The notes: generated by a model not told the origin, from the sequence alone. DNA of 64,000 nucleotides from Mucilaginibacter flavus (GCF_030409315.1 NZ_JAUFPS010000001.1:26000-89999), one strand, 5' to 3'. Counted from the first letter of the stretch, positions 35,601 to 44,074 are shown. Numbers and translations are program-made.

Positions 35601-35694
35601 GGGTGGCCGAATTTGGGTAGATAGTGAAGAGGGGAAAGGATCGATATTTTATTTTGCACTCCCCGTGCAAAAGCCCGAAAATTTTAACGGTTAA
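32620..35694 (+). CDS. Multi-PAS sensor histidine kinase
   Basis: The product has 1024 residues, counting from ATG at 32620; an adjacent TTG at 32617 is in frame. There is no signal or clear membrane span, so it is cytoplasmic. An N-terminal PAS-like domain (LGAPDTWPQSLRTTLSIVL, WPEIWEFIKPLIDQVLSGG) is followed by about five further PAS units with PAC motifs such as RLNGTLEDITD, RLLGTAIDITRQ, LFAIARDITERK and MVGVTIDITEQ. HisKA has FIGIASHELKTPVTSIKAY with His805, and the HATPase boxes are LVNLISNAIKYSPHS, VQDFGIGI and GLGLGLYISSEII. The single-domain regulator 70 nt downstream is its likely partner. Confidence 0.93.
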   Translation: MQQNNQNFLRGGGEMGALMRAHDWSASPLGAPDTWPQSLRTTLSIVLNSKFPMFLFWGPQSFCFYNDAYRPSLGNNGKHPTALGQPGAECWPEIWEFIKPLIDQVLSGGEATWSEDQLLPIYRNGKMEDVYWTFSYSPVNDETGNPAGVFVTCTETTDKVLTLNKLIESKTELEFAIDAAELGTWDLNPQTNKFIGNNRLKSWFGLKPEEEIDLSLAINVMHTDDRDRVAAAIQAALQTASGGKYDIEYTIVHPHTQQHRIVRARGKALFNEDGIATRLNGTLEDITDAVIARRELMESEENFRSLILQAPVSIAVFKGPQYIVEIANAPVFELWGKTAEETLGKPIFEGLPEAKGQGLEALLDHVYTTGEKFVATERVVYLPRNGKVEKTYVNFVYEALKGANGITGIIAVASEVTDQVIAKQKILDAEERARLAVDAAEMGTYDLNMLTGELFTSPRFDAIFDVEHGSPRSIYSSRIHADDNDGRLKAFEKAYKTGHFFHVSRVIWLDGSMHWVQSEGQMYFDEQNKPIRLLGTAIDITRQKDAEAELKRFQFMADNASDIFVLMREDGAFAYVNNVALDEWGYNEAEALGLRISNVDVYFNAETFAIAFNRAQEQNIPPHETLYRRRNGSVYPVEINMVSLVLGDKPHLFAIARDITERKKAREELVKINQSLEIALEAGRLGSYELDLDTGLMICTPQCKANYGLNPDAVFNFNDLLAVMLPEYRDVVQKRVAAAISERGVYNAEYQVTWPDESIHWINASGKARYNEHNKATIMVGVTIDITEQKLLQQQKDEFIGIASHELKTPVTSIKAYTQVLERILAKKGDTQEAGMIRKMDAQLNRLTSLIADLLDVTKINSGRLQFNYTTFDFNALIAEVAEDLQRTTQKHTLIQNMQQTGQVYADRERISQVLVNLISNAIKYSPHSADIIIDTKLNNNEVLVSVQDFGIGISKAKQQKVFEQFYRVSGAKQHTFPGLGLGLYISSEIIKREGGRIWVDSEEGKGSIFYFALPVQKPENFNG

Positions 35695-35748
35695 AACTTT
35701 AAACAGATATTTAATTGTAGGTTTTACAATTACAGGCTTGATTTTTGT

Positions 35749-35757
35749 GGAGGAGGG
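35749..35757 (+). promoter_or_regulatory. Strong Shine-Dalgarno sequence deciding a TTG start
   Basis: GGAGGAGGG ends 6 nt before TTG at 35764. Bacteroidota often lack such sites, so its presence at this distance supports translation from TTG rather than from the internal ATG at 35785, which would cut into the first beta strand. Confidence 0.7.
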
Positions 35758-35763
35758 AATAGA

Positions 35764-36123
35764 TTGGGAAATGTAAAAAAGATCATGATTGCGGACGATG
35801 ATCCGGGAATTGTGGATGCAGTTGAAATTATTTTAGATTTTGAGGGATACGAAGTATCGTCGACAGTAAATGGCGCGACGGTGCTGGATATGACGTCTGA
35901 ATTTCCAGACCTGCTTTTGCTTGACATCTGGATGTCGGGCTCAGACGGGCGTGACATTTGCCGCGAGTTAAAACACCGTGCCGATACCAAGGGTATCCCT
36001 ATAATCATGATCTCGGCCAGCAGGGATATTGAAAATTCGGCATTTGAGGCCGGCGCCGATGACTTCCTGGCTAAACCCTTTGAAATAGATGACCTTTTAG
36101 GGAAGATAAAGAAGTTGTTGTAA
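35764..36123 (+). CDS. Single-domain response regulator
   Basis: The product is a 119-residue receiver domain only. NVKKIMIADDDPG gives the acidic pocket at residues 11-13, LLLLDIWMSG contains the phospho-acceptor Asp54, IIMISAS provides the conserved Ser/Thr strand, and FLAKPFE has the conserved Lys near 104. No output domain is present, so it should act by protein contact or as a phosphate relay or sink. The TTG start is supported by the Shine-Dalgarno site before it; starting at the next Met would remove the first strand. It lies 70 nt after the multi-PAS kinase and is most likely cotranscribed with it. Confidence 0.88.
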   Translation: MGNVKKIMIADDDPGIVDAVEIILDFEGYEVSSTVNGATVLDMTSEFPDLLLLDIWMSGSDGRDICRELKHRADTKGIPIIMISASRDIENSAFEAGADDFLAKPFEIDDLLGKIKKLL

Positions 36124-36136
36124 AAGAGAAAATACA

Positions 36137-36248
36137 AATCCCCTCTTGAGAGGGGGCGCGATGGAACTGCGCGTGAGCAGGGGTGTGTTGATCAGCGTTT
36201 AAGCCTCAGCAGAGGAACACACCCCTCCGCCCCTCTCAAGAGGGGATT
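36137..36248. repeat. REP-like inverted repeat, second copy of the CCCCTCTTGAGAGGGG family
   Basis: It has the same ends and inner GGGGTGTGTT / AACACACCCC as the copy at 25286-25394, with the asymmetric internal parts swapped, so it is inserted the other way round. It occupies most of the 310-nt gap 36124-36433. The remainder is AT-rich and must hold the promoter of the efflux operon. Confidence 0.9.
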
Positions 36249-36433
36249 CGCGCTTGCCCTCGCCATTCCTTTCCTTTTTTTTATTAATGTCCATCCCCTC
36301 TAAACCACCCCATTTTCAAACCTTCTGTCCGATATCGATCACTTTTTCAAAATTAAAATTACATAATTATCTGTAAATAAACAACTTGATATTGGTATAG
36401 CTCTTGCAAAACTCCTTGCAAATTTATATCACA

Positions 36434-37681
36434 ATGGATAAGGAAATTACACTCGAAGTTACATCGCAAAAGAGAAAGAAAGGCGCGGTGATAGCTGTCA
36501 TAACCATCGCGGCTTTGGGGCTGGCGGTGTTTATGCTTCGGGGATTTATTAAATCGAGCATTAAAAAAGCAGACATTACAACCGCCACCGTTGAGGTTGG
36601 CAATATAGAGAACACCCTAAACGCCACAGGCGAAGTTTTGCCCGAGTTTGAAGAGATTATTACCAGCCCTATTAATGCTTCTATCCAAAAAGCCTTAATG
36701 GATGCGGGCAATAAAGTAAAACCAGGCCAGTCGCTTATTACCCTTGACAGATCGGCCACTCAAACCGAATACGATAAGCTCAATTTTACCCTCGAATCAA
36801 AGCGCAACGAGATTGCTAAACTAAAACTCGACCTTGCTAAAAGCTTTTACGATATCCAATCAAACAACGATATTAAACAACTACGCATCAGCAACCTTGC
36901 CGATGCCGTTGAAAATGCCAAACGCCTGTACAAAGCAGGGGGCGGTACCCGCGAAGGCATTGAACAGGCCGAACTAAATCTTAAAGTGGCTCAGCTTGAA
37001 AAGAAGCAGCTTGAAAATGAGATCAAAAACAAGCAGCAAACCATGCAGATTGAGATTAAAGAAGCCCAGATTGCTGCCGACATACAGGAAAGCGATTTGA
37101 AAGCCCTGAAACGCAAACTCGATTTAGCAAACGTGGTGGCCACCCGCGCCGGCGTAATCACCTATGTTAACAAAAACATTGGTGCCAACATTCATGAAGG
37201 CGAAACCCTTGCCCGCATTGCAGATCTGGGCAGCTTTAAAGTGCAGGGCAGTATCTCTGATAATTCGATGGATCAGCTGCATAGCGGTATCCCGGTAGTG
37301 GTGCGGATTAATGACATCCAACTGCGCGGCCACGTAACCAACGTATCCCCGTCGGTACAAAACAGTATTATTTCTTTTGATATTCAGCTGGATGACCGTG
37401 CTAACAAAATTTTACGTCCCAACCTTAAAGTAGATGTGTTTTTGGTGACGGCTACCCATAGCAAGATCATGCGGGTAGCTAATGGTCCCGCATTTAAAGG
37501 CCCAACTGTGCAGGATATTTTTGTGCTGAATGGTAATAAAGCTGAACGCAGAACAGTACACATCGGCCTTACCAATTTTGATTATGTAGAGATTCAGGAT
37601 GGCGTAAAACCCGGCGACGTGGTGATTACATCTGATATGAATGAGTATAAGAATTCGAAGGAAGTTACGGTAACAAATTGA
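36434..37681 (+). CDS. Periplasmic adaptor (HlyD/MacA-like) of an efflux system
   Basis: The product has 415 residues, read from MDKEITLEVTSQKRKKG. One N-terminal membrane span (GAVIAVITIAALGLAVFML) anchors it. The lipoyl/barrel-sandwich halves are TLNATGEVLPEFEEIITSP and LANVVATRAGVITYVNKNIG, separated by a long alpha-helical hairpin (about residues 115-235, Lys/Glu/Gln-rich heptads). The beta-barrel and membrane-proximal parts follow (VVRINDIQLRGHVTNVSPSV). It would connect the MacB-like ABC subunits at 39341-42465 to the TolC-like channel, the gene for which follows after 48 nt. Confidence 0.9.
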   Translation: MDKEITLEVTSQKRKKGAVIAVITIAALGLAVFMLRGFIKSSIKKADITTATVEVGNIENTLNATGEVLPEFEEIITSPINASIQKALMDAGNKVKPGQSLITLDRSATQTEYDKLNFTLESKRNEIAKLKLDLAKSFYDIQSNNDIKQLRISNLADAVENAKRLYKAGGGTREGIEQAELNLKVAQLEKKQLENEIKNKQQTMQIEIKEAQIAADIQESDLKALKRKLDLANVVATRAGVITYVNKNIGANIHEGETLARIADLGSFKVQGSISDNSMDQLHSGIPVVVRINDIQLRGHVTNVSPSVQNSIISFDIQLDDRANKILRPNLKVDVFLVTATHSKIMRVANGPAFKGPTVQDIFVLNGNKAERRTVHIGLTNFDYVEIQDGVKPGDVVITSDMNEYKNSKEVTVTN

Positions 37682-37712
37682 GCCTCACCCAACCCTCTCC
37701 AAAGGAGAGGGC
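37682..37712. repeat. REP-like palindrome, half-copy
   Basis: GCCTCACCC followed by a palindrome of CCCTCTCC-AAAGG-AGAGGG type, directly after the adaptor's stop. The same motif occurs twice, inverted, at 18612-18746. It lies inside an operon between adaptor and TolC-like genes. Confidence 0.85.
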
Positions 37713-37729
37713 TTTAAAAGGAAAAGTAA

Positions 37730-39187
37730 ATGAAACTTTTATACATCATATTACTCCTAACCATTTGCTCAAGCAGTTTTGCGGCAGGTAGCAACGATAC
37801 CTTGCGGCTTACGCTGGCTCAGGTGGTGGAGATGGCAAAAGCTAACTCCATAGCCGCCAAACAGGCCGCTACGGTGCGTGAGACCAAATATTGGGAGTAT
37901 CGCACGTTTAAATCAAATTATCAGCCACAGCTATCCTTAAGCGGTATTTTGCCGGGGTATACCAAATCATTTACCCAGGTACAACAGCCCGATGGCACTA
38001 TTCAGTTTCAGCCGGTGCATAACGACAATTCATCGCTGGCGCTTAATTTTAGTCAGAGTATTACCGCTACCGGCGGCACTATTTATGGTACTACACAACT
38101 GCAGCGCTTTGATGATTTTGACAGGCACAACATCCTGTACAACGGTATCCCTTATGGCATCGGCTACACCCAGCCGCTGTTCCAGTTCAATAGCTTAAAA
38201 TGGGACAAGCGGATAGAACCCTTAAAATACAACGAAAGCAAACAGGCCTACATTGAAGCCCAGGAAAAAATAGCTATTGATGTAGAAGGTTTTTTCTTCG
38301 ACCTGTTGCTGGCCCAGGTGAACCTTAAAATTGCAGAAACCAATTATACCAATACCCAAAAGATCATGGCTATTGCTAATACAAAATTTGAATTGGGGAA
38401 AGTATCCAAAAATGAGATACTACAATTGCAATTGGAACAGATCAACGCCAAAAAGGCGGTTGGTACAGCCAAACGCGATATGGAAATTGCTACGCTAAAC
38501 CTCCGCAGCTATACCGGGCAGGAGGGCGAAAACCAGATTGTATTGGTAGTGCCCGAAAACATTAGCCAGATGCAGGTATCATCGGATAAAGTACTCGCTG
38601 AAGCTTTTGCCAACAGATCAGACGCCATCGCTTTTTTACGCCGTGTGGCCGAAGCAAAAAGGGATGTAGCTAAAGCAAAAGGGCAAAACGGACTAACTGC
38701 TACGCTTAACGCCAACCTTGGGTATTCGGGTACCTCTACCAATATTCCAGGTGTTTATAAAAATCCGCAAAATCAGCAGGTATTACAGGTGCAGTTGGCC
38801 ATACCGATACTGGATTGGGGCCGCTCGCAATCGCGCACTAAAACGGCTTTGGCCAATCAGCAATTTACCGAATATGCGGTTGAGCAGGATAAGCAAACCT
38901 TTAAACAGCAAATAGTAACCCAGGTATCGCTGTTTAATGTGATGAAAGAGCAGCTGGTATATACCGCCGAAGCCGACAGCATAGCATCAGAAAAGTACCA
39001 GATAGCCCGCGAACGCTACGTATTAGGCGACCTGAGCATCACCGACCTCGGCATCGCCTTCCGTGAAAACGACCAGGCCAAACGCGACTACGTAAGTTCC
39101 CTCCGCGATTTTTGGGGAGCCTACTATCAGTTAAGGTATCTGTCATTATATGATTTTGAAACAAACAAAAAAATTACTTATCAATAG
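37730..39187 (+). CDS. TolC-family outer membrane efflux protein
   Basis: The product has 485 residues with a signal peptide (MKLLYIILLLTICSSSFAAG). Two related halves show the TolC pattern: LTLAQVVEMAKANSIAAKQA and later IAIDVEGFFFDLLLAQVNLKIAETNY in the first half, then VLAEAFANRSDAIAFLRRVAEAKRDV and YQIARERYVLGDLSITDLGIA in the second, with long helical coiled-coil segments between. It would form the outer membrane channel of the efflux complex. Gene order adaptor, channel, ATPase, permease, permease is typical of Bacteroidota tripartite systems. The following gap contains a short tandem repeat. Confidence 0.9.
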   Translation: MKLLYIILLLTICSSSFAAGSNDTLRLTLAQVVEMAKANSIAAKQAATVRETKYWEYRTFKSNYQPQLSLSGILPGYTKSFTQVQQPDGTIQFQPVHNDNSSLALNFSQSITATGGTIYGTTQLQRFDDFDRHNILYNGIPYGIGYTQPLFQFNSLKWDKRIEPLKYNESKQAYIEAQEKIAIDVEGFFFDLLLAQVNLKIAETNYTNTQKIMAIANTKFELGKVSKNEILQLQLEQINAKKAVGTAKRDMEIATLNLRSYTGQEGENQIVLVVPENISQMQVSSDKVLAEAFANRSDAIAFLRRVAEAKRDVAKAKGQNGLTATLNANLGYSGTSTNIPGVYKNPQNQQVLQVQLAIPILDWGRSQSRTKTALANQQFTEYAVEQDKQTFKQQIVTQVSLFNVMKEQLVYTAEADSIASEKYQIARERYVLGDLSITDLGIAFRENDQAKRDYVSSLRDFWGAYYQLRYLSLYDFETNKKITYQ

Positions 39188-39255
39188 GTTTATAAGTCAA
39201 AATTCAAAAGTCAAAATTCAAAAAAGCTTGTCGCTTCAAATAAATAAAAAATAGA

Positions 39256-39316
39256 AATTCAATAATTCAATAATTCAATAATTCAATAATTCAATAATTC
39301 AATAATTCAATAATTC
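39256..39316. repeat. (AATTCAAT)n tandem repeat before the ABC ATPase gene
   Basis: About 7.5 near-perfect copies of the 8-mer AATTCAAT span roughly 39256-39316, ending 25 nt before the ATG at 39341. A related run with AAAAGTCAAAATTC lies at 39196-39230. The repeat sits where a leader or ribosome site would be, so copy number might affect expression of the transporter. Confidence 0.9.
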
Positions 39317-39340
39317 ACTCACTGCTCACCACTCACAAAT

Positions 39341-40006
39341 ATGATCCGTTTACAAAACATCGAAAAAGTGTATCGTACCGATACTATAGAAACCCTGGCC
39401 TTGAATAGCGTAAGCCTTGATGTAGCCAAAGGCGAATTTTTGTCCATTATGGGGCCTTCGGGCTGTGGCAAAAGCACGCTGCTTAATATTATGGGTCTGC
39501 TGGATGTGCCATCAAAAGGGAGTATTAAAATAGCTGATAAGGCCACCGAAAACCTGAACGATAAACAACTGGCGCAGTTCAGGAATAAAACACTGGGCTT
39601 TATCTTCCAAAGCTACCACCTCATTAATGATCTGCAGGTGCTTGACAATGTTGAGTTACCATTGCTTTACCGCGATACCACCGCCAAAGAGCGCAAAATG
39701 CTGGCTACCGAGGCTTTGGAAAAAGTTGGCCTGGCCAACCGGGTTAAACACTTCCCAACGCAGCTATCAGGCGGACAAAGACAACGCGTAGCCATCGCCC
39801 GCGCTATAGTTGGCCGACCGGATATTATTTTGGCCGATGAGCCTACCGGTAACCTGGATAGCGCCATGGGTAACGAGATTATGGATATCCTCATTAACCT
39901 TAACCGTAACGAAGGTACCACCATAGTAATGGTAACGCACGATGAAAACATGGCTCACAAAACCCACCGGCTGGTGCGTTTATTTGATGGTTCGCAGGTG
40001 CAATAA
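39341..40006 (+). CDS. ABC transporter ATPase (MacB/LolD type)
   Basis: The product has 221 residues and one nucleotide-binding domain. Walker [10 protein letters not shown] lies near 38-46, the Q loop is FIFQSYHL, the signature [14 protein letters not shown] precedes Walker [12 protein letters not shown], and the switch His is in [10 protein letters not shown]. The length and sequence pattern match the LolD/MacB/FtsE subfamily, in which the ATPase drives a separately encoded FtsX-like permease by mechanotransmission. The permease gene starts 22 nt after the stop. Substrate unknown: lipoproteins, antimicrobial peptides or macrolide-like compounds are possible. Confidence 0.93.
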   Translation: MIRLQNIEKVYRTDTIETLALNSVSLDVAKGEFLSIMGPSGCGKSTLLNIMGLLDVPSKGSIKIADKATENLNDKQLAQFRNKTLGFIFQSYHLINDLQVLDNVELPLLYRDTTAKERKMLATEALEKVGLANRVKHFPTQLSGGQRQRVAIARAIVGRPDIILADEPTGNLDSAMGNEIMDILINLNRNEGTTIVMVTHDENMAHKTHRLVRLFDGSQVQ

Positions 40007-40028
40007 TTAACCGCTAAAAATTAAGATC

Positions 40029-41255
40029 ATGCTAAAAAATTATTTTAAAATAGCCATAGCGGTGCTGAAGCGGAGAAAGTTTTTCACCTTCATCAGCCTG
40101 TTCGGCATCAGCTTCACGCTTACCATTTTGATGGTGTTAACCGCTTTTATTGATAAGGTGGCAGGCGATAATTACCCGGATAAAAAGCGGGACAGGTTAC
40201 TGTACGTTAACCGCATTGAACAAAAGGGAAAAGATAACATGAACTCGGGCACGCTATCTTACTATTTCCTGAGCCATTATACCGCCATGATGAAAACACC
40301 GGTTAAAGTTGCCATATCATCGGGCTTTAGCGGTACCAATACCTATGTAAACAACAAAAAGATAGCTGTAAGTTACAAGTACACCAACGCGGAGTACTGG
40401 GATGTAATGGATTACGATTTTACCGAAGGCAAGCCATTTAACAAACAGCAGGTAGATAATGCCGATCGGGTGGTCATTATATCGGAAGATATGAAGAAGC
40501 AATATTTCGGCGATGCGGGCCCGGTGGTAGGTAAGTATTTTGAGGCCGATAACGTAAGTTACAGGGTAATAGGTGTTGTTAAAAATGTGCCTGTAACCAG
40601 TTACATGTTTTTTAGCGATATCTATATGCCCTACACCACATCAAAAGCCGATTATAAAAGCAAAAGTTATGGCGGCGGCTACATGGGCGTGTTGATGGCT
40701 GCTAACAAAGATGATGTTCCTAAAATGCAGGCCGAATACGAGAACCTGATGAAACGGGTACCGGTTGAAAGTAAAGACTTTCAGCATTTGTACAGCCACG
40801 CTAATACTTTTTTTAGTAGTTACGTTGATACCGGTAATGAAGGTACCTCTGGTGTGTTCATCGTGGTTACAGCCATTAGCATTTTCGTATTCATATTTAT
40901 GCTGTTGCCCACGCTAAACCTGGTGAATATCAATATTACGCGCATTATGGAACGATCGTCAGAAATTGGCGTGCGCAAAGCGTTTGGCGCATCGTCAAAA
41001 ACACTGGTGTATCAGTTCATCGTCGAAAACCTGATCCTTACCCTATTGGGCGGCATCATCGGTACCATATTATCTGTAATTGTCCTCGCCGTAATTAACA
41101 ACGCCGATTTGATTGCCAATCTACAGCTGAGTATCAATTTTACGGTATTGTTTATAGCCCTGTTGGTGTGCCTTGTTTTTGGTTTTCTATCGGGTGTGTA
41201 CCCGGCCTGGCGCATGTCGAAACTCAATGTGGTTACGGCGCTCAAGGCTCAATAA
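40029..41255 (+). CDS. ABC transporter permease (MacB/FtsX-like), first
   Basis: The product has 408 residues. One N-terminal span (KFFTFISLFGISFTLTILMVL), a large periplasmic MacB_PCD region (about 45-275) and three C-terminal spans (GVFIVVTAISIFVFIFMLLP, NLILTLLGGIIGTILSVIVL, INFTVLFIALLVCLVFGFL). The conserved FtsX cytoplasmic segment RSSEIGVRKAFGAS follows the first of these spans, and VYPAWRMSKLNVVTALK is the family end. It pairs with the ATPase encoded upstream and the second permease downstream, from which it is separated by 25 nt. Confidence 0.9.
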   Translation: MLKNYFKIAIAVLKRRKFFTFISLFGISFTLTILMVLTAFIDKVAGDNYPDKKRDRLLYVNRIEQKGKDNMNSGTLSYYFLSHYTAMMKTPVKVAISSGFSGTNTYVNNKKIAVSYKYTNAEYWDVMDYDFTEGKPFNKQQVDNADRVVIISEDMKKQYFGDAGPVVGKYFEADNVSYRVIGVVKNVPVTSYMFFSDIYMPYTTSKADYKSKSYGGGYMGVLMAANKDDVPKMQAEYENLMKRVPVESKDFQHLYSHANTFFSSYVDTGNEGTSGVFIVVTAISIFVFIFMLLPTLNLVNINITRIMERSSEIGVRKAFGASSKTLVYQFIVENLILTLLGGIIGTILSVIVLAVINNADLIANLQLSINFTVLFIALLVCLVFGFLSGVYPAWRMSKLNVVTALKAQ

Positions 41256-41280
41256 TTATTCATCACTAAATAAAAATATT

Positions 41281-42465
41281 ATGTTCAAGCATTTATTTAA
41301 ACTCATCTGGAACAAAAAGAAGCAAAACTTTTTGCTCATGACCGAGATGCTGGTATCCTTCCTGGTACTCTTCGCGGTGTTTACGCTGATGTTTTATTAC
41401 TATGATAACTATAAAAAGCCCATGGGGATCAAATACCAGGATGTTTGGGTTATCAATATCAATAACTCCTATCAAACTAAAAATACCGACTCGCTGAATT
41501 TGTATTACGAAACCTTAAGGCAAACCATTAAAGCCCTGCCCCAGGTAAAAGAGTTGAGTTTTGTGAGCGGCAATACGCCGTTTTCGCAACAAATTAACAA
41601 TGGCGGTTTAACTTTTAAAGGCAAACACATAAACGGGGTAAACAATTTTACCACAGAAGACGGGTACAAAGACGCCCTGCAGGTTGATGTTTTGGAAGGT
41701 CGCTGGTTTAATAAGCAGGATGCTACAACCAAATACCGGTCTGTAGTTATTGATGCCGATTTAAAGGAGGCCACTTTTGGAAATGGGCAGGCAGTTGGTA
41801 AGTTTATAGGGGATTATGACGATAAAAATAAACTAAGGGTAGTTGGCGTAATCCAAACCATTAAACGCAACGGCGATTACGTAAAACCTGGGCCGGGTAT
41901 TTACTACCGTGCAGATACCGGTTCATTCCGTTGGTTAAGCAAAATATTGGTTAGGGTAAGTCCCGGTGCTGATGCTGCCTTTGAAGGCAAGTTGTACAAA
42001 ACCATGGCCAATTACATGAAAAGCTCTAACATTGAAATTGAGCATTTAACCAATAAGTTGAAGGATACAAATTACTTCGCGGTGATTCCCATGATTGTGT
42101 TATCTATAGTTAGCTGTTTTTTGATCATCAACGTTGCTCTCGGTTTGTTTGGGGTGCTCTGGTACAATATCAATAAACGCAGGGGCGAGATAGGTTTACG
42201 CAGGGCGATAGGAGCCACGGGCAATTCGGTATCATCGCAATTGGTGACAGAATCGATGATATTGGCTACATTATCGCTGATTATCGGGTCGTTTTTTGCT
42301 ATCCAGTTTCCGTTACTGAATGTTTTTGACCTGGCGGCGCATGTTTACATTACCGGTATGCTGCTGGCTATTATATTTGTTTACCTGCTGGTGCTGGTTT
42401 GTTCGCTTTATCCGGGCAGGCAGGCGGCGGCAATTTACCCGGCGGTGGCTTTGCATGAGGAGTAG
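41281..42465 (+). CDS. ABC transporter permease (MacB/FtsX-like), second
   Basis: The product has 394 residues. I read it from ATG at 41281, MFKHLFKLIWNKKKQNF; the open frame extends 36 codons upstream into the preceding gene but that part lacks sense. It has the same plan as the first permease: one N-terminal span, a periplasmic domain, and three C-terminal spans around the FtsX segment RRGEIGLRRAIGATG. It ends in YPGRQAAAIYPAVALHEE. With the first permease it probably forms a heterodimer. A large REP-like inverted repeat follows the stop. Confidence 0.9.
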   Translation: MFKHLFKLIWNKKKQNFLLMTEMLVSFLVLFAVFTLMFYYYDNYKKPMGIKYQDVWVININNSYQTKNTDSLNLYYETLRQTIKALPQVKELSFVSGNTPFSQQINNGGLTFKGKHINGVNNFTTEDGYKDALQVDVLEGRWFNKQDATTKYRSVVIDADLKEATFGNGQAVGKFIGDYDDKNKLRVVGVIQTIKRNGDYVKPGPGIYYRADTGSFRWLSKILVRVSPGADAAFEGKLYKTMANYMKSSNIEIEHLTNKLKDTNYFAVIPMIVLSIVSCFLIINVALGLFGVLWYNINKRRGEIGLRRAIGATGNSVSSQLVTESMILATLSLIIGSFFAIQFPLLNVFDLAAHVYITGMLLAIIFVYLLVLVCSLYPGRQAAAIYPAVALHEE

Positions 42466-42486
42466 GAGAACCGGTATAGCGGATAT

Positions 42487-42631
42487 GACTCACCCGGTCG
42501 ACGCTTCGCTGGACCGCCCTCTCTCCGGCTAAAGCCGCAAAGAGGGCTGAGTAAAACAAAAATCTTCTCGCCCCTCTATGCGACGAAGTCGGAGAGAGGG
42601 GCAGACGAGCGTAGCGATGTCGGGGTGAGTC
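42487..42631. repeat. REP-like inverted repeat between efflux genes and their regulator
   Basis: GACTCACCC at the left end and GGGTGAGTC at the right end are complementary, and inner runs (CCCTCTCTCC at about 42523, GGAGAGAGGGG at about 42592, CGACGCTTCGCTGG and CGAGCGTAGCGATG) also pair. It has a higher G+C content than its surroundings. No gene. Confidence 0.8.
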
Positions 42632-42700
42632 GTCCCTTGGGAAAATATCTCCAATCTCATCGCTTAATACTTTTAACTAATTACGATATTACCTGCACTT

Positions 42701-44074
42701 ATGATACTGGTTATTGATGATGATATTGCTGTACGCACTTCGCTGTTACTCTTGCTCAAAAGCGAGGGTTATGATGCTACATCTACAGAAAACCCTGCCG
42801 AAGCGTTAAAGATCATTAAGAAAAACGCGCCCGAGCTGATCATCCTCGACCTTAATTTTTCGATAGATACATCGGGTAGGGAAGGTATGGATTTGCTCGG
42901 TAAAATCAAACAGCTTAACAGCGCTATCCCCGTGATATTGATAACCGGCTGGGGTAGCATTGAGCTTGCGGTGAAAGGTATGAAGTTAGGTGCCAATGAT
43001 TTTATCAATAAACCCTGGAGCAATGAACACCTGGTACAATCGGTTAAAACATTGCTTGATTTGCAGGATAAAAAAACCGAGCATCGCACCCGCAAGCAAT
43101 TAGATAAAAGCTACAACTTTCAGCATATTATAGGTGAAGACCCTAAAATGCTGGATATTTTAGAAACCATTGGCCGGGTGGCTACAACGGATGCCTCTAT
43201 CCTGATCATGGGAGAAAGTGGTACCGGTAAAGAATTGATTGCCGAGGCCATTCATCAAAACAGCCTGCGCCGCAATAAACCGTTCATCAAAGTGAATTTG
43301 GGCGGAATCTCCACCTCGCTATTTGAAAGTGAAATGTTTGGCCACATTCGGGGGGCTTTTACCGATGCGCGATTTGACCGGATTGGCCGGTTTGAAATGG
43401 CGAATAAGGGCACCATTTTTTTAGATGAAATTGGCGATCTTGATGCCAGCAGCCAGGTGAAACTGCTGCGGGTATTGCAGGATAGAACTTATGAAATGCT
43501 GGGCAGCAGTCGTACCAAAACACTGGATACCCGCGTTGTGTGCGCTACCAACAAAAACCTGAACGATATGGTATCGCGTGGTACTTTCAGGGAAGATTTG
43601 TTATATCGCATCAACCTCATTACCGTTTACCTGCCCGCCCTGCGCGAGCGGCCAAAGGACATCCCTTTATTGGTCACTTTTTTTATTAATAATTTAAAGG
43701 AGATCTATAATCGCCCTAAATTATCGGTTGCGCCATCTGCTATGAAATGGCTGCAGCAATTACCTTTACCAGGTAATATCCGCCAGTTAAAAAATTTGGT
43801 AGAGCGGTCAATTTTGGTGAGTAAAAAGGATGAGCTGGGGATAGATGATTTCCGGTCGCAGCTGGAGCTATCGCCGGTTAAAAAAGGAAACATGCAATTA
43901 CCTGGAGTGGGGACTTTAACTTTAGAGGAGGTTGAGGTAGAAATGATAAAACGCGCGCTCGATCACCATAAAAATAAGATAAGCCGTGCGGCGGCGGCCC
44001 TGGGCCTCACGCGAAGCGCCCTATACCGGCGGTTAGAAAAGTACCAGATACCATACGATGAAGCTGAGGACTAA
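42701..44074 (+). CDS. NtrC-family sigma-54-dependent response regulator
   Basis: The product has 457 residues. The receiver domain (1-120) holds VIDDD at the pocket and IILDLNFS with the likely phospho-acceptor near 51. The AAA+ domain has Walker A GESGTGKE (171-178), the sigma-54 loop GAFTDA (218-223, Asp replacing the second Gly of GAFTGA), and Walker B GTIFLDEIGDL. The C-terminal Fis-type helix-turn-helix is KNKISRAAAALGLTRSALYRRLEKY. It overlaps the sensor kinase gene by 17 bases, so the two form one pair. Being right after the efflux operon, it is the probable activator of that operon, with sigma-54. Confidence 0.95.
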   Translation: MILVIDDDIAVRTSLLLLLKSEGYDATSTENPAEALKIIKKNAPELIILDLNFSIDTSGREGMDLLGKIKQLNSAIPVILITGWGSIELAVKGMKLGANDFINKPWSNEHLVQSVKTLLDLQDKKTEHRTRKQLDKSYNFQHIIGEDPKMLDILETIGRVATTDASILIMGESGTGKELIAEAIHQNSLRRNKPFIKVNLGGISTSLFESEMFGHIRGAFTDARFDRIGRFEMANKGTIFLDEIGDLDASSQVKLLRVLQDRTYEMLGSSRTKTLDTRVVCATNKNLNDMVSRGTFREDLLYRINLITVYLPALRERPKDIPLLVTFFINNLKEIYNRPKLSVAPSAMKWLQQLPLPGNIRQLKNLVERSILVSKKDELGIDDFRSQLELSPVKKGNMQLPGVGTLTLEEVEVEMIKRALDHHKNKISRAAAALGLTRSALYRRLEKYQIPYDEAED

